From Kiritimatiellales bacterium (GTDB lineage: Bacteria > Verrucomicrobiota > Kiritimatiellia > Kiritimatiellales > Pontiellaceae): 6,095 bases of DNA. Each line of letters starts with the position of its first letter. The first letter of the stretch is position 1. The notes below the pieces were generated by a model. That model saw only the letters and a list, made by a program, of their open reading frames with translations, was not told the DNA's origin and did not search any database. The stretch covers positions 1-6,095 of the forward strand of contig JABDQT010000221.1 in NCBI GenBank assembly GCA_013042165.1, given 5' to 3'. The position numbers were made by a program, and so were the translations under genes. This document shows positions 1 through 5,594 of this stretch, in pieces.

Positions 1-236
1 ACGACAAGTTTGCCATTGATCGCGCCATTCCGCAGGTCGAGATCGGCGATCTTGTGGTAATCCACGATGCCGGTGCGCACGGCCATTCAATGGGCTTTAA
101 CTATAACGCCAAGCTGCGCTCCGCCGAGCTGCTGCTGCGTGAAGACGGCGAGGTCATCGAGATTCGCCGCGCAGAGACCATGGACGATCATTTTGCGACG
201 CTGGATCTGGAAGGCCTGGCGGAGTTTGAGGCATAA
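1..236 (+). CDS. lysA: Diaminopimelate decarboxylase, C-terminal part (5' truncated by window edge)
   Basis: LysA is a PLP-dependent, fold-type III decarboxylase that converts meso-diaminopimelate to L-lysine in the cytoplasm, the last step of lysine synthesis. Only the last 77 residues are present, read from base 3 and ending in TAA at 234-236. The segment GDLVVIHDAGAHGHSMGFNY matches the family's conserved C-terminal beta-barrel stretch (usually D-A-G-A-Y-x-x-S-M-x-x-x-Y-N). In that family the Tyr after M-G-F-N contacts PLP/substrate. The following NAKLRSAELLL agrees with the family's N-x-x-x-R-P-A-E-V-L-V. AHGHSMGF in place of AYGFSM is a lineage variant, not damage. The PLP lysine and N-terminal half lie outside the window. 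dapA follows after 97 bases on the same strand, which supports the assignment over the related arginine or ornithine decarboxylases. Confidence 0.93.
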   Translation, partial: DKFAIDRAIPQVEIGDLVVIHDAGAHGHSMGFNYNAKLRSAELLLREDGEVIEIRRAETMDDHFATLDLEGLAEFEA

Positions 237-238
237 AT

Positions 239-270
239 AATGTAGACGGAGCTTTCAGCTCCGTTACATT
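239..270. repeat. Strong imperfect palindrome in the lysA-dapA gap (TGTAG-bounded element)
   Basis: Arms ACGGAGCT (246-253) and AGCTCCGT (257-264) are perfectly complementary around a TTC loop. The stem continues with AATGTA (239-244) against TACATT (265-270), leaving G245 as a single bulge. This gives about 14 base pairs starting 2 bases after the lysA stop. No T-tract follows (GTGCAACG), so it is not a canonical intrinsic terminator. It could act as an attenuator, or as a 3'-end mRNA stabiliser between lysA and dapA. The outer TGTAG/TACA bases match the borders of the palindromes at 3503-3576, 3743-3768 and 3826-3880, so it is also read as a member of that family. Confidence 0.75.
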
Positions 271-322
271 GTGCAACGTTCGTAGATGATCCGAATGCAG
301 TAAGATGCGCCATCTATGATGT

Positions 323-330
323 GGGAGGGG
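323..330 (+). promoter_or_regulatory. Shine-Dalgarno site that fixes the dapA start
   Basis: The purine run GGGAGGGG sits 3 bases before ATG 334. It lies inside the first codons of the longer reading frame that begins at ATG 316. This argues for ATG 334 as the true start, which also gives a protein aligned residue-for-residue with E. coli DapA. A small hairpin (AGATG, loop CGC, CATCT; 303-315) lies just upstream. Confidence 0.75.
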
Positions 331-333
331 AAA

Positions 334-1203
334 ATGTATTTCACAGGAGTATACACAGCACTGGTTACACCGTTCGGCGCAGATGGTGCCGTCGACTTCG
401 GCAAACTCGAGGCTCTGGTTGATTTTCAGGTTGCCGGCGGAGTAGACGGTATTGTGCCGGTCGGGACGACCGGTGAATCGCCAACGCTTCGAACCGCGGA
501 ACATTTGAAGGTGATCGAAGTAGTGGCCGCCAGAGCGGCGGGCCGCTGTAAGGTCATGGCGGGTACGGGAGCGAACTCGACGGCCGAAGCCATTGAGCTG
601 ACCGAAGCGGTCAAGGAGTTCGGTGTGGATGGAACCCTGCAGGTGACGCCGTATTACAACAAGCCCAATAACTCGGGGTTGATTCAGCACTTTTCCGCCG
701 TGGCTGACCTCGGCTTGCCGGTGGTGCTGTATAATGTGCCGGGTCGTTCCGCGCGTGAAATCCCATTGGAGGTTGTGGCTGAGCTTGCGCAGCATCCGAA
801 TATTGTTTCCATCAAGGAAGCCGCCGGTTCGGTAGAGCGCGTTACGGCCATCAGGAAGCTGTGCGATATTGAAGTGCTTTCCGGCGATGATGCGCTGGCA
901 CTTGCCATGATCAAGGTCGGAGCCTGCGGTGTGATCTCCGTGGCCTCAAACATTATTCCCGCGGAAATCGTTACCTTGATTCAGGCGGCTCTTGAGGGCG
1001 ACTATGAAACGGCTGATTCTATGCATGCACACTATGCGCAGCTGTTTGACGACCTGTTCATTGATACCAATCCGATACCGATCAAAGCCGCTATGGCCAT
1101 GAAGGGATTGATTGAAGAGACATACCGGTTGCCGATGTGTTCGACGACTGATGAAAACAAGGCGATACTGCGCAAGACACTTGCAAAAGCGGAGGTGCTG
1201 TAA
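334..1203 (+). CDS. dapA: 4-hydroxy-tetrahydrodipicolinate synthase
   Basis: DapA condenses pyruvate with L-aspartate-4-semialdehyde to 4-hydroxy-tetrahydrodipicolinate, the first committed step of the DAP/lysine pathway. It is a cytosolic class I aldolase-type TIM barrel, usually a tetramer. From ATG 334 the protein has 289 residues, close to the usual 290-300. The GTTGES motif is at 44-49 (Thr45/Thr46 hold the pyruvate carboxylate). Tyr107 of TPYYNKP is present, and the catalytic Tyr133 and Arg138 lie in VLYNVPGRSA. The Schiff-base lysine is Lys161 in VSIKEAAG, and SGDD at 183-186 is also conserved. Tyr133, Arg138 and Lys161 fall on E. coli numbering, which strongly favours DapA over N-acetylneuraminate lyase or KDG aldolase relatives. 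The gene lies between lysA and dapB and overlaps dapB by one base. Lysine feedback sensitivity cannot be judged from the sequence alone. A start at ATG 316 would add six residues, but the SD site argues against it. Confidence 0.97.
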   Translation: MYFTGVYTALVTPFGADGAVDFGKLEALVDFQVAGGVDGIVPVGTTGESPTLRTAEHLKVIEVVAARAAGRCKVMAGTGANSTAEAIELTEAVKEFGVDGTLQVTPYYNKPNNSGLIQHFSAVADLGLPVVLYNVPGRSAREIPLEVVAELAQHPNIVSIKEAAGSVERVTAIRKLCDIEVLSGDDALALAMIKVGACGVISVASNIIPAEIVTLIQAALEGDYETADSMHAHYAQLFDDLFIDTNPIPIKAAMAMKGLIEETYRLPMCSTTDENKAILRKTLAKAEVL

Positions 1204-2015
1204 TGGCGGTCAAGACTGTGGTTCTCGGAGCGGCCGGCCGCATGGGCAAGGCGCTGATCCGATGTATTCTGGAGGAGAAAGTCGAAGGACTTGAGCTTCA
1301 TGGAGCCGTTGATTTGTGGGATGCGCCTGAACTCGGGCAGGATGCCGGACTGGCCTCCGGTACGAAGGAAGCCGGGCTCAAGGTCATCAATAATCTTGAT
1401 GAAGTGGGCGCAACGGCCGATGTGATCGTCGATTTTTCTTCGCATTTTGGAACAGCCGGCAACGCGCCGCGTATTGCAGAGTGGGGCACAGCATGGGTTA
1501 TCGGCACAACCGGCCTCAACGAGGAGGAGCTGGCGGCCATTGATGCGGCGGCGGAAGAGACCGCCGTCGTACTTTCCGGCAACATGAGTCTCGGGATCAA
1601 TCTGCTCTGCAATCTGGTGGAGGCCGGAGCGCGGGCGCTGAAGGATCGCGGCTACGACATCGAAGTGATCGAACGCCACCACAATCAGAAAAAGGATGCG
1701 CCCAGCGGTACCGCGCTCATGCTCGGGAGTGCCGCGGCCGATGGCTATGACTGGCCCCTGAAGGAGGTCCAGGTCGACGGCCGTACCGGCCTCCCCGGTG
1801 AGCGTCCTGAAAAAGAGATTGGTTTTCATGCCATTCGCGGTGGTGATATTGTCGGCGATCACACCGTCATGCTGGCCGGTATGGGCGAGCTGCTGGAGCT
1901 TTCGCACCGCGCTACCAGTCGGGATGTTTTTGCGATCGGCGCATTGCAGGCCGCCGCCTGGGTGGCGGGTAAATCTCCGAAGCTCTACAGCATGAAAGAC
2001 GTTTTAGGATTATAG
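1203..2015 (+). CDS. dapB: 4-hydroxy-tetrahydrodipicolinate reductase
   Basis: DapB reduces the DapA product to tetrahydrodipicolinate with NAD(P)H, in the cytoplasm, on the route to meso-DAP and lysine. The protein is 270 residues, normal for the family. The Rossmann motif GAAGRMG is at residues 9-15. DFSSH, near residues 77-81, and GTTG, at 101-104, line the cofactor site. The DapB signature ERHHNQKKDAPSGTA spans 157-171. In it His159 and Lys163 correspond to the E. coli catalytic His159 and Lys163, and the SGT loop binds the substrate carboxylates. IRGGDIVGDH at 211-220 is also typical. The ATG overlaps the dapA TAA (TAATG), and GGAGGTG at 1191-1197 inside the end of dapA is a good SD site. 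Translational coupling with dapA is therefore likely. The aminotransferase genes that follow in some DAP pathways (such as dapL) are not in this window. Confidence 0.97.
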   Translation: MAVKTVVLGAAGRMGKALIRCILEEKVEGLELHGAVDLWDAPELGQDAGLASGTKEAGLKVINNLDEVGATADVIVDFSSHFGTAGNAPRIAEWGTAWVIGTTGLNEEELAAIDAAAEETAVVLSGNMSLGINLLCNLVEAGARALKDRGYDIEVIERHHNQKKDAPSGTALMLGSAAADGYDWPLKEVQVDGRTGLPGERPEKEIGFHAIRGGDIVGDHTVMLAGMGELLELSHRATSRDVFAIGALQAAAWVAGKSPKLYSMKDVLGL

Positions 2016-2021
2016 GATTTC

Positions 2022-2049
2022 GAATATCAAGCATGGAATATTGAAGGTG
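2022..2049. repeat. Two degenerate 14-base direct repeats downstream of dapB
   Basis: GAATATCAAGCATG (2022-2035) is followed directly by GAATATTGAAGGTG (2036-2049), identical at 9 of 14 positions, including the first six. It starts 7 bases after the dapB stop, in AT-richer sequence than the flanking genes. It may be a decayed tandem repeat, but chance is not excluded. Confidence 0.3.
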
Positions 2050-2074
2050 TAGTGACGCTTCACCTGAGCGAAGC
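2048..2074. repeat. Degenerate stem-loop upstream of the NERD gene
   Basis: TGTAG at 2048-2052 is followed by GCTTC (2057-2061) and GAAGC (2070-2074), which can pair around an 8-base loop. AGGTG/CACCT (2045-2049/2061-2065) is an alternative pairing. The TGTAG start recalls the borders of the stronger palindromes elsewhere in the window, but no CTACA partner is present. It could be a decayed member or a chance match. It lies between dapB and the NERD gene, with no T-tract. Confidence 0.3.
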
Positions 2075-2094
2075 AAGGGAAAGCGTTCCAGGTT

Positions 2095-2838
2095 ATGGAA
2101 ACTAAAAAGGAACCATTGAGCAATCGTTTTGCCAAGGTCTACGGCAGTCCCGGGGAGGCGCCGCGGGTGTTGGGGTTGTTTCGGGCCTTCTGGCCATTGC
2201 TGGTTATTTGCTTTGTGACGGGCTATCTGCTGCGGGCGTGGTTCCCGAAGCCCGTGTTGAATGTTTCGCAGGTTGGTGTTCTTTTCTTTCTGGTTGCCGT
2301 TGCGGCGGCCATTCTGCTCGCATGGGGCGACCGCCGGCTGGGGAATTTCCTCAAGGGGGCCAAGGGCGAAGAGTGGGTCGCACACGAACTGGCGTTCCTG
2401 AACTCGGAGTATACGGTTTTCAATGGGCTCCGTCTGGGTGGCGGTAAACAAAACTTTGATCACATCGTAGTCGCTCCCGCCGGAGTATTTGTGGTCGAAA
2501 CCAAAAACTGGAAGGGCTCCGTGGAGTTCCGCGAAGGAAGGCTCTACGCCGGCGGTAAGGAACCCTCCCGGCCCCCGCTTAAGCAGGTGAAGGCCGCGAC
2601 GGCCGAGCTGGTCTCATTTCTGGATGAAGCTGGATGCAGCGAACTCCCGGTGCATTCCGTACTCTGTTTCCTCGGCACCAAACTTCCTGAAGAGATCATG
2701 AATGTCAACGGGGTGGTGGTTTGCAGCGGCAAACGCCTCGTCGATGTCCTGCAGGAAACCTTCGATGAACCCGTTGCCGAACCGATTCGCAAGCAGGTTA
2801 TTCGAGAGCTTAGAACCGCGCTTGAAGGCGGGGATTAA
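2095..2838 (+). CDS. Membrane-anchored NERD-domain (nuclease-related) protein
   Basis: This is a 247-residue protein of unknown biological role. Two hydrophobic segments at about residues 32-50 and 60-77 form a likely hairpin anchor in the inner membrane, leaving the rest in the cytoplasm. The NERD domain begins near residue 86 with KGAKGEEWVAHELA (Glu92/Glu93). It continues with YTVFNGLRL, then FDHIVVAPAGVFVVETKNWKG (Asp122 and Glu135-x-Lys137), and probably Gln164 in LKQVKAA. That order of conserved residues (E, D, E-x-K, Q) is the PD-(D/E)XK-like core expected of NERD proteins, so nuclease activity is possible but not shown. The region after about residue 180 is not recognised. The SD site is weak: AAGGGA at 2075-2080 is 14 bases from the ATG, so the start is less certain than in its neighbours. 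It lies 79 bases after dapB on the same strand, but a functional link with lysine synthesis is unlikely. Confidence 0.85.
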   Translation: METKKEPLSNRFAKVYGSPGEAPRVLGLFRAFWPLLVICFVTGYLLRAWFPKPVLNVSQVGVLFFLVAVAAAILLAWGDRRLGNFLKGAKGEEWVAHELAFLNSEYTVFNGLRLGGGKQNFDHIVVAPAGVFVVETKNWKGSVEFREGRLYAGGKEPSRPPLKQVKAATAELVSFLDEAGCSELPVHSVLCFLGTKLPEEIMNVNGVVVCSGKRLVDVLQETFDEPVAEPIRKQVIRELRTALEGGD

Positions 2839-2964
2839 ACACCAAGTCGAAACGGCTCTGCAGTTTCTGCATATACTTTAAGCATACGGAAAACAGAATC
2901 TTTGTGAACTTCGTGTCTTGAGCGAGCCTTCGAGCGGGTGTTTAATTTTCGGCAGGAGGCAACC
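2839..2964 (+). other. Intergenic gap before the DJ-1-like gene
   Basis: This 126-base gap holds a small hairpin (TGCAG, loop TTT, CTGCA; 2859-2871) 20 bases after the NERD stop. It has no following T-tract, though TATACTTTAA comes next. TATACT at 2872-2877 resembles a -10 box, but no convincing -35 lies at the right distance. The direct repeat CGAGC-CTT-CGAGC occurs near 2923-2935. The gap may carry the end of the upstream transcript and a promoter for the next gene, but neither is firmly supported. Confidence 0.3.
2954..2959 (+). promoter_or_regulatory. Consensus Shine-Dalgarno that fixes the DJ-1-like start
   Basis: AGGAGG lies five bases before ATG 2965, ideal spacing. An in-frame GTG at 2938 would place this site inside the coding sequence and add nine residues that are not part of the family fold, so ATG 2965 is preferred. 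Confidence 0.85.
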
Positions 2965-3507
2965 ATGAAAGCACTGATACCTATCGCCCACGGCAGCGAG
3001 GAAATGGAAGCCGTGATCCTGATCGATACGCTCAGGCGCGCCGAATGGGACGTAACCGTGGCGGGCCTCACCGCCGGAACCATCGAAGCCTCGCGCGGCG
3101 TCAAACTGGTTCCCGATACTACCTGGGATCGGATCAATCCCGATGATTATGATGTATTGTTGCTGCCCGGCGGTTTTGGCGGCACCGAGGCGTTCATGAA
3201 GCATGCGGGTGTTCAGCAGGCATTGCGCGACTTTAATGCACAGGGAAAATGGATTGGCTCTATCTGCGCCGCTGCACTCGCGCTCAACGAAGCGGGGATT
3301 CTCGCGGGCCGGAAATTTACCTGCTATCCCGGTGTCGAGGAAAAGCTGCCGTCCAACGTGCAGCCTGTACAAGAGACCGTTGTGGTTGATGGGCACCTGA
3401 TCACCAGCCAGGGACCGGGTACCGCATTCGAGTTTGCCCTCAAGGTCATCGCTGAATGCAGCAGCCCGAATAAATCAAAAGAAGTACGGTCCGGATTGCT
3501 GCTGTAA
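2965..3507 (+). CDS. DJ-1/PfpI (YajL/ThiJ-like) family protein
   Basis: A 180-residue single-domain protein with the flavodoxin-like fold of the DJ-1/PfpI superfamily, of usual length for bacterial YajL/DJ-1. HGSEEMEAV places Glu15 where DJ-1 has Glu18, the residue that tunes the reactive cysteine. LLLPGGFGG is at 65-73. GSICAAALAL gives the nucleophile Cys101, equivalent to DJ-1 Cys106. The late motif LITSQGPGTAFEFAL is nearly the same in YajL and DJ-1. The position of DJ-1 His126 is Tyr121 (FTCYPG), and bacterial YajL also lacks that histidine. Family members are variously reported as redox-stress protectors, chaperones or glyoxalase/deglycase enzymes. The exact activity here cannot be assigned, and a symbol such as yajL is not certain. 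A thiamine-synthesis role (the old ThiJ name) is not supported by context. The TAA stop lies at the left edge of a palindromic array. Confidence 0.92.
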   Translation: MKALIPIAHGSEEMEAVILIDTLRRAEWDVTVAGLTAGTIEASRGVKLVPDTTWDRINPDDYDVLLLPGGFGGTEAFMKHAGVQQALRDFNAQGKWIGSICAAALALNEAGILAGRKFTCYPGVEEKLPSNVQPVQETVVVDGHLITSQGPGTAFEFALKVIAECSSPNKSKEVRSGLLL

Positions 3508-3576
3508 ATTGTCGAAGCGACGTCCCCGTCGCTTAACCTGCTTACAGAGAACGCGACGAGGGCGTCGCGTCTACAT
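3503..3576. repeat. Double-hairpin palindromic element after the DJ-1-like gene
   Basis: Two strong stem-loops share the stem core GCGACG/CGTCGC. Hairpin one has arms AAGCGACG (3515-3522) and CGTCGCTT (3527-3534) with loop TCCC. Hairpin two has arms ACGCGACG (3551-3558) and CGTCGCGT (3563-3570) with loop AGGG. On the opposite strand the second loop reads CCCT, so the two hairpins look like related copies. They are separated by 16 bases. Outer TGTA (3503-3506, overlapping the DJ-1 stop) can pair with TACA (3572-3575), closing a three-way junction. TTTTT at 3578-3582 follows hairpin two by 7 bases, so it could terminate the DJ-1 transcript. The layout resembles BIME/REP elements. Confidence 0.75.
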
Positions 3577-3742
3577 GTTTTTCGCTACGCGGCGGGCAAG
3601 AAAATGGCTTCTGCTTCACCGGGATCCAGTTGTTTTTGCAGCTGTTCAAGCAAAGGACAGTCGGTCACAGGAACGAGGGTAGCAAAATGCGCCCGTGAAG
3701 TTGGCCCACAGAACCAACGCCACAAAGATGGTAGGTCTGTTC
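3577..3742. other. Unassigned spacer with protein-like minus-strand frames
   Basis: No gene is confidently called here. Weak hairpins occur: TTTGC/GCAAA (3635-3639/3650-3654) and GTTGG/CCAAC (3700-3704/3714-3718). On the minus strand, an ORF from ATG 3744 to a stop at 3646 would give 32 residues beginning MNRPTIFVALVLWANFTG, hydrophobic like a signal peptide. Its ATG lies in the arm of the palindrome at 3743-3768 and no SD precedes it. A second minus-strand frame is open for 51 codons (3740 to 3585), with segments such as TLVPVTDCPLLEQLQKQLDP. It has no start codon and begins right after an in-frame TGA at the palindrome edge. This may be the body of a dispersed repeat or a coding relic, and I do not recognise it. 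Confidence 0.3.
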
Positions 3743-3768
3743 ATGTTGTAGAGCCAGCGCTACAACAT
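3743..3768. repeat. Perfect 9-bp inverted repeat, TGTAG-bounded
   Basis: ATGTTGTAG (3743-3751) and CTACAACAT (3760-3768) are exact reverse complements around an 8-base spacer, AGCCAGCG. The inner ends are TGTAG and CTACA, as in the neighbouring palindromes. There is no T-tract. It lies between convergent genes and divides the unassigned spacer from a GC-rich stretch containing two GGCGCC copies (3771-3776 and 3793-3798). Confidence 0.75.
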
Positions 3769-3825
3769 AGGGCGCCCGATTACAGCAGCCCCGGCGCCGT
3801 CAACTCCGTCCGTACCTGACTGTTG

Positions 3826-3880
3826 TTGTAGGGCGGGGGCTATGACCCCGCCATTTTCGCGATCATGGATCGCGGCTACA
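3826..3880. repeat. Double-hairpin palindrome overlapping the glnS stop codon
   Basis: TGTAG (3827-3831) and CTACA (3876-3880) are complementary outer ends enclosing two perfect hairpins. Arms GGCGGGG (3832-3838) and CCCCGCC (3846-3852) flank the loop GCTATGA. After ATTTT, arms CGCGATC (3858-3864) and GATCGCG (3868-3874) flank the loop ATG. The whole can fold into a three-way junction. The glnS TAG stop (3876-3878 on the - strand) lies in the right border. The GC stem followed by ATTTT could serve as a short terminator for + strand transcription, but no T-run follows in the glnS direction. Confidence 0.78.
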
Positions 3881-5534
3881 TTTTACGGGGAGCTCTCAAG
3901 GTGAGCGTGCGGTTGAAGACGGGTTTTGCGGGGGTGTGGTCGAGGTCGGCGCAAAAGTAGCCGACGCGCTCGAACTGGTAGCGGTCACCGGGTTTGGCCT
4001 GGGCGAGTCCGGGCTCAAGCTTGGCAGTGATCACTTTCAGCGAATCGGGGTTGAGAAAGTCCTTGAAATCCTTTTCCTTGTCGCCCAGCGGGTTTTCGAC
4101 GGTGTACAGTCGGTCATAGAGCCGCACCTCGGTATCGACGGCATGCTTGGCGGAAACCCAGTGGATCGTGCTGCGGACCTTGCGTCCGTCAGGCGCGTTA
4201 CCGCCCTTTGATTCGGGATCGTAGGTGCAGCGCAGCGAGACCACGTTGCCGGCCGCATCTTTTTCAACGGAGTCGCAGGTGACGAGGTAGGCGCCGCGAA
4301 TGCGAACCTCCCGGCCGATGGTGAACCCCTTGAATTTATTGGGAGCGTCATCCATGTAGTCGGTACGTTCAATCCAGAGCTCGCGACTGAAAGGTACAGT
4401 GCGTTTGCCTTCCTCTTCCTTCTGCGGATGATTCGGGACTTCAAACTCCTCCACGAGCTCTTCGGGATAGTTGTCGATGACGACCTTGATCGGATCGACC
4501 ACGGCCATGGCGCGCAACGAGTTTTCGTTGAGATCATCACGCACAATGCTCTCGAATTGCTCGATTTCGGTGATGCCTTCAAACTTGGTGCAGCCGACGA
4601 TCGCGCAGAGTTTTTTGATGGCCGCGGCGGTAAAGCCGCGGCGGCGCATACCGCAGAGCGTGGGCATGCGCGGGTCGTCCCAGCCACCGACGAGACCTTC
4701 ATTGACGAGCTGCAACAGGCGCCGCTTGCTCAGCACGATGTAGGTCAGGTTCAGCTTGGAGAACTCATACTGGCGGGATTGAAAGGCTTCGAGCTCTTGC
4801 AGGATCCAGTCATAGAGCGGGCGATGCACCTCGAACTCGAGGGTGCACATGGAGTGGGTGACCCCCTCAATCGAATCCTCGATGCAGTGCGCAAAGTCGT
4901 ACATCGGGTAGATGCACCATTTGTCGCCGGTGTTGTGGTGGGTTGCGCGTTTGATGCGGTAAATGGCCGGGTCGCGCATATGCAGGTTGGGGGAGGTCAT
5001 GTCGATCTTGGCGCGCAGGATGCAGGCGCCGTCCTCGAACCCGCCGTTTTTCATTTTTTCGAACAGCTCGAGGTTTTCCTCGACGGAGCGGTCGCGTCCG
5101 GGCGGCTCCTTGCCCGGGCGGGTCGGGACACCGCGATATTCCTTGAACTCTTCGGAAGAGAGCTCGCAGACATAGGCCTTGCCCTTATTGATCAGGCGCA
5201 CGGCATATTCATACATGGTGTCGAAATAGTTCGAGGCCCAGTAGAGGTGCTCGCCCCAGTCATACCCCAGCCACTTGATGTCTTCCTGAATCGCCCGTAC
5301 GTATTCTTCGTCTTCGGCTTCGGGGTTGGTGTCGTCGAAGCGCAGGTGGCAGCGGCCGCCATATTTTTCGGCGGTGCCGAAGTCCAGATAGATGGCTTTG
5401 GCATGGCCGATGTGCAGATAGCCGTTGGGTTCCGGCGGGAAGCGGGTCACTACTTCGGTGCGCTTGCCGGAGGCCAGGTCGGCATCGATGATGTCGTGGA
5501 TAAAATTAGTCGTCTGGGTTTCTTCGTTACTCAT
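3876..5534 (-). CDS. glnS: Glutaminyl-tRNA synthetase
   Basis: GlnRS attaches glutamine to tRNA-Gln in the cytoplasm. It is a class Ib aminoacyl-tRNA synthetase, here 552 residues, against 554 in E. coli. RFPPEPNGYLHIGHAKAIYL (31-50) holds the HIGH motif at 41-44. TNPEAEDEEYVRAIQEDIKW and the AHCIEDSIEGVTHSMCTLEF stretch are typical of GlnRS. The KMSKS-equivalent is VLSKR (267-271; E. coli has VMSKR), and GGWDDPRMPTLCGMRRRG follows at 283-300. The C-terminal half, from about 340, matches the two anticodon-binding beta-barrels, ending in PAKPVFNRTLTLR. This favours GlnRS over non-discriminating GluRS. The usual tail after VFNRT.xLR is longer (E. coli adds DTWAKVGE). Here it is APRKM and the stop is supplied by a palindrome border. 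The upstream SD is weak (GGA near 5545). The gene faces DJ-1 and diverges from xth. Confidence 0.97.
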   Translation of the reverse strand: MSNEETQTTNFIHDIIDADLASGKRTEVVTRFPPEPNGYLHIGHAKAIYLDFGTAEKYGGRCHLRFDDTNPEAEDEEYVRAIQEDIKWLGYDWGEHLYWASNYFDTMYEYAVRLINKGKAYVCELSSEEFKEYRGVPTRPGKEPPGRDRSVEENLELFEKMKNGGFEDGACILRAKIDMTSPNLHMRDPAIYRIKRATHHNTGDKWCIYPMYDFAHCIEDSIEGVTHSMCTLEFEVHRPLYDWILQELEAFQSRQYEFSKLNLTYIVLSKRRLLQLVNEGLVGGWDDPRMPTLCGMRRRGFTAAAIKKLCAIVGCTKFEGITEIEQFESIVRDDLNENSLRAMAVVDPIKVVIDNYPEELVEEFEVPNHPQKEEEGKRTVPFSRELWIERTDYMDDAPNKFKGFTIGREVRIRGAYLVTCDSVEKDAAGNVVSLRCTYDPESKGGNAPDGRKVRSTIHWVSAKHAVDTEVRLYDRLYTVENPLGDKEKDFKDFLNPDSLKVITAKLEPGLAQAKPGDRYQFERVGYFCADLDHTPAKPVFNRTLTLRAPRKM

Positions 5535-5569
5535 GAAAATGGATTCCGTACTGCGTAGTTCACAACGCC

Positions 5570-5584
5570 TTCCAACGACTGGAA
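5570..5584. repeat. Small inverted repeat in the glnS-xth divergent region
   Basis: TTCCA (5570-5574) and TGGAA (5580-5584) are exact reverse complements around ACGAC. It lies 36 bases upstream of the glnS start, within its expected 5' leader. It could be an operator half-site pair or a leader hairpin, and five-base arms are short enough to arise by chance. Confidence 0.35.
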
Positions 5585-5594
5585 AACCGCGACA

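Noticed and set aside
237..333. Lysine riboswitch (L box) before dapA
   Set aside because: The gap is under 100 bases, shorter than the roughly 170-base L box, and one simple hairpin does not fit the five-helix junction.
154..795. 213-codon open frame on the - strand over lysA/dapA
   Set aside because: Shadow of dapA and lysA that also crosses the intergenic hairpin; Arg/His-rich with no domain.
1032..1907. 291-codon open frame on the - strand over dapA/dapB
   Set aside because: It lies opposite two confidently identified enzymes and shows no family motif of its own.
1912..2463. 183-codon open frame on the - strand over the dapB end and the NERD gene start
   Set aside because: Shadow of two sense genes; the NERD domain reads properly on the + strand with membrane segments and conserved residues.
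2878..3396. 172-codon open frame on the - strand opposite the DJ-1-like gene
   Set aside because: The + strand gene has a consensus SD and all DJ-1 family motifs; the antisense frame has none.
3604..3819. 71-codon + strand frame in the gene-free gap
   Set aside because: It has no SD, runs through the 3743-3768 palindrome, and is low-complexity Ser/Cys/Arg-rich sequence.
3503..3880. CRISPR array
   Set aside because: The palindromes have different stems and uneven spacing, and there are no regular direct repeats with unique spacers.
4428..5558. Long 376-codon open frame on the + strand opposite glnS
   Set aside because: It is the antisense shadow of a clearly conserved glnS with intact HIGH and VLSKR motifs. 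The translation is rich in Val, Gly and Asp without recognisable domains, which is typical of the complement of a GC-rich gene.
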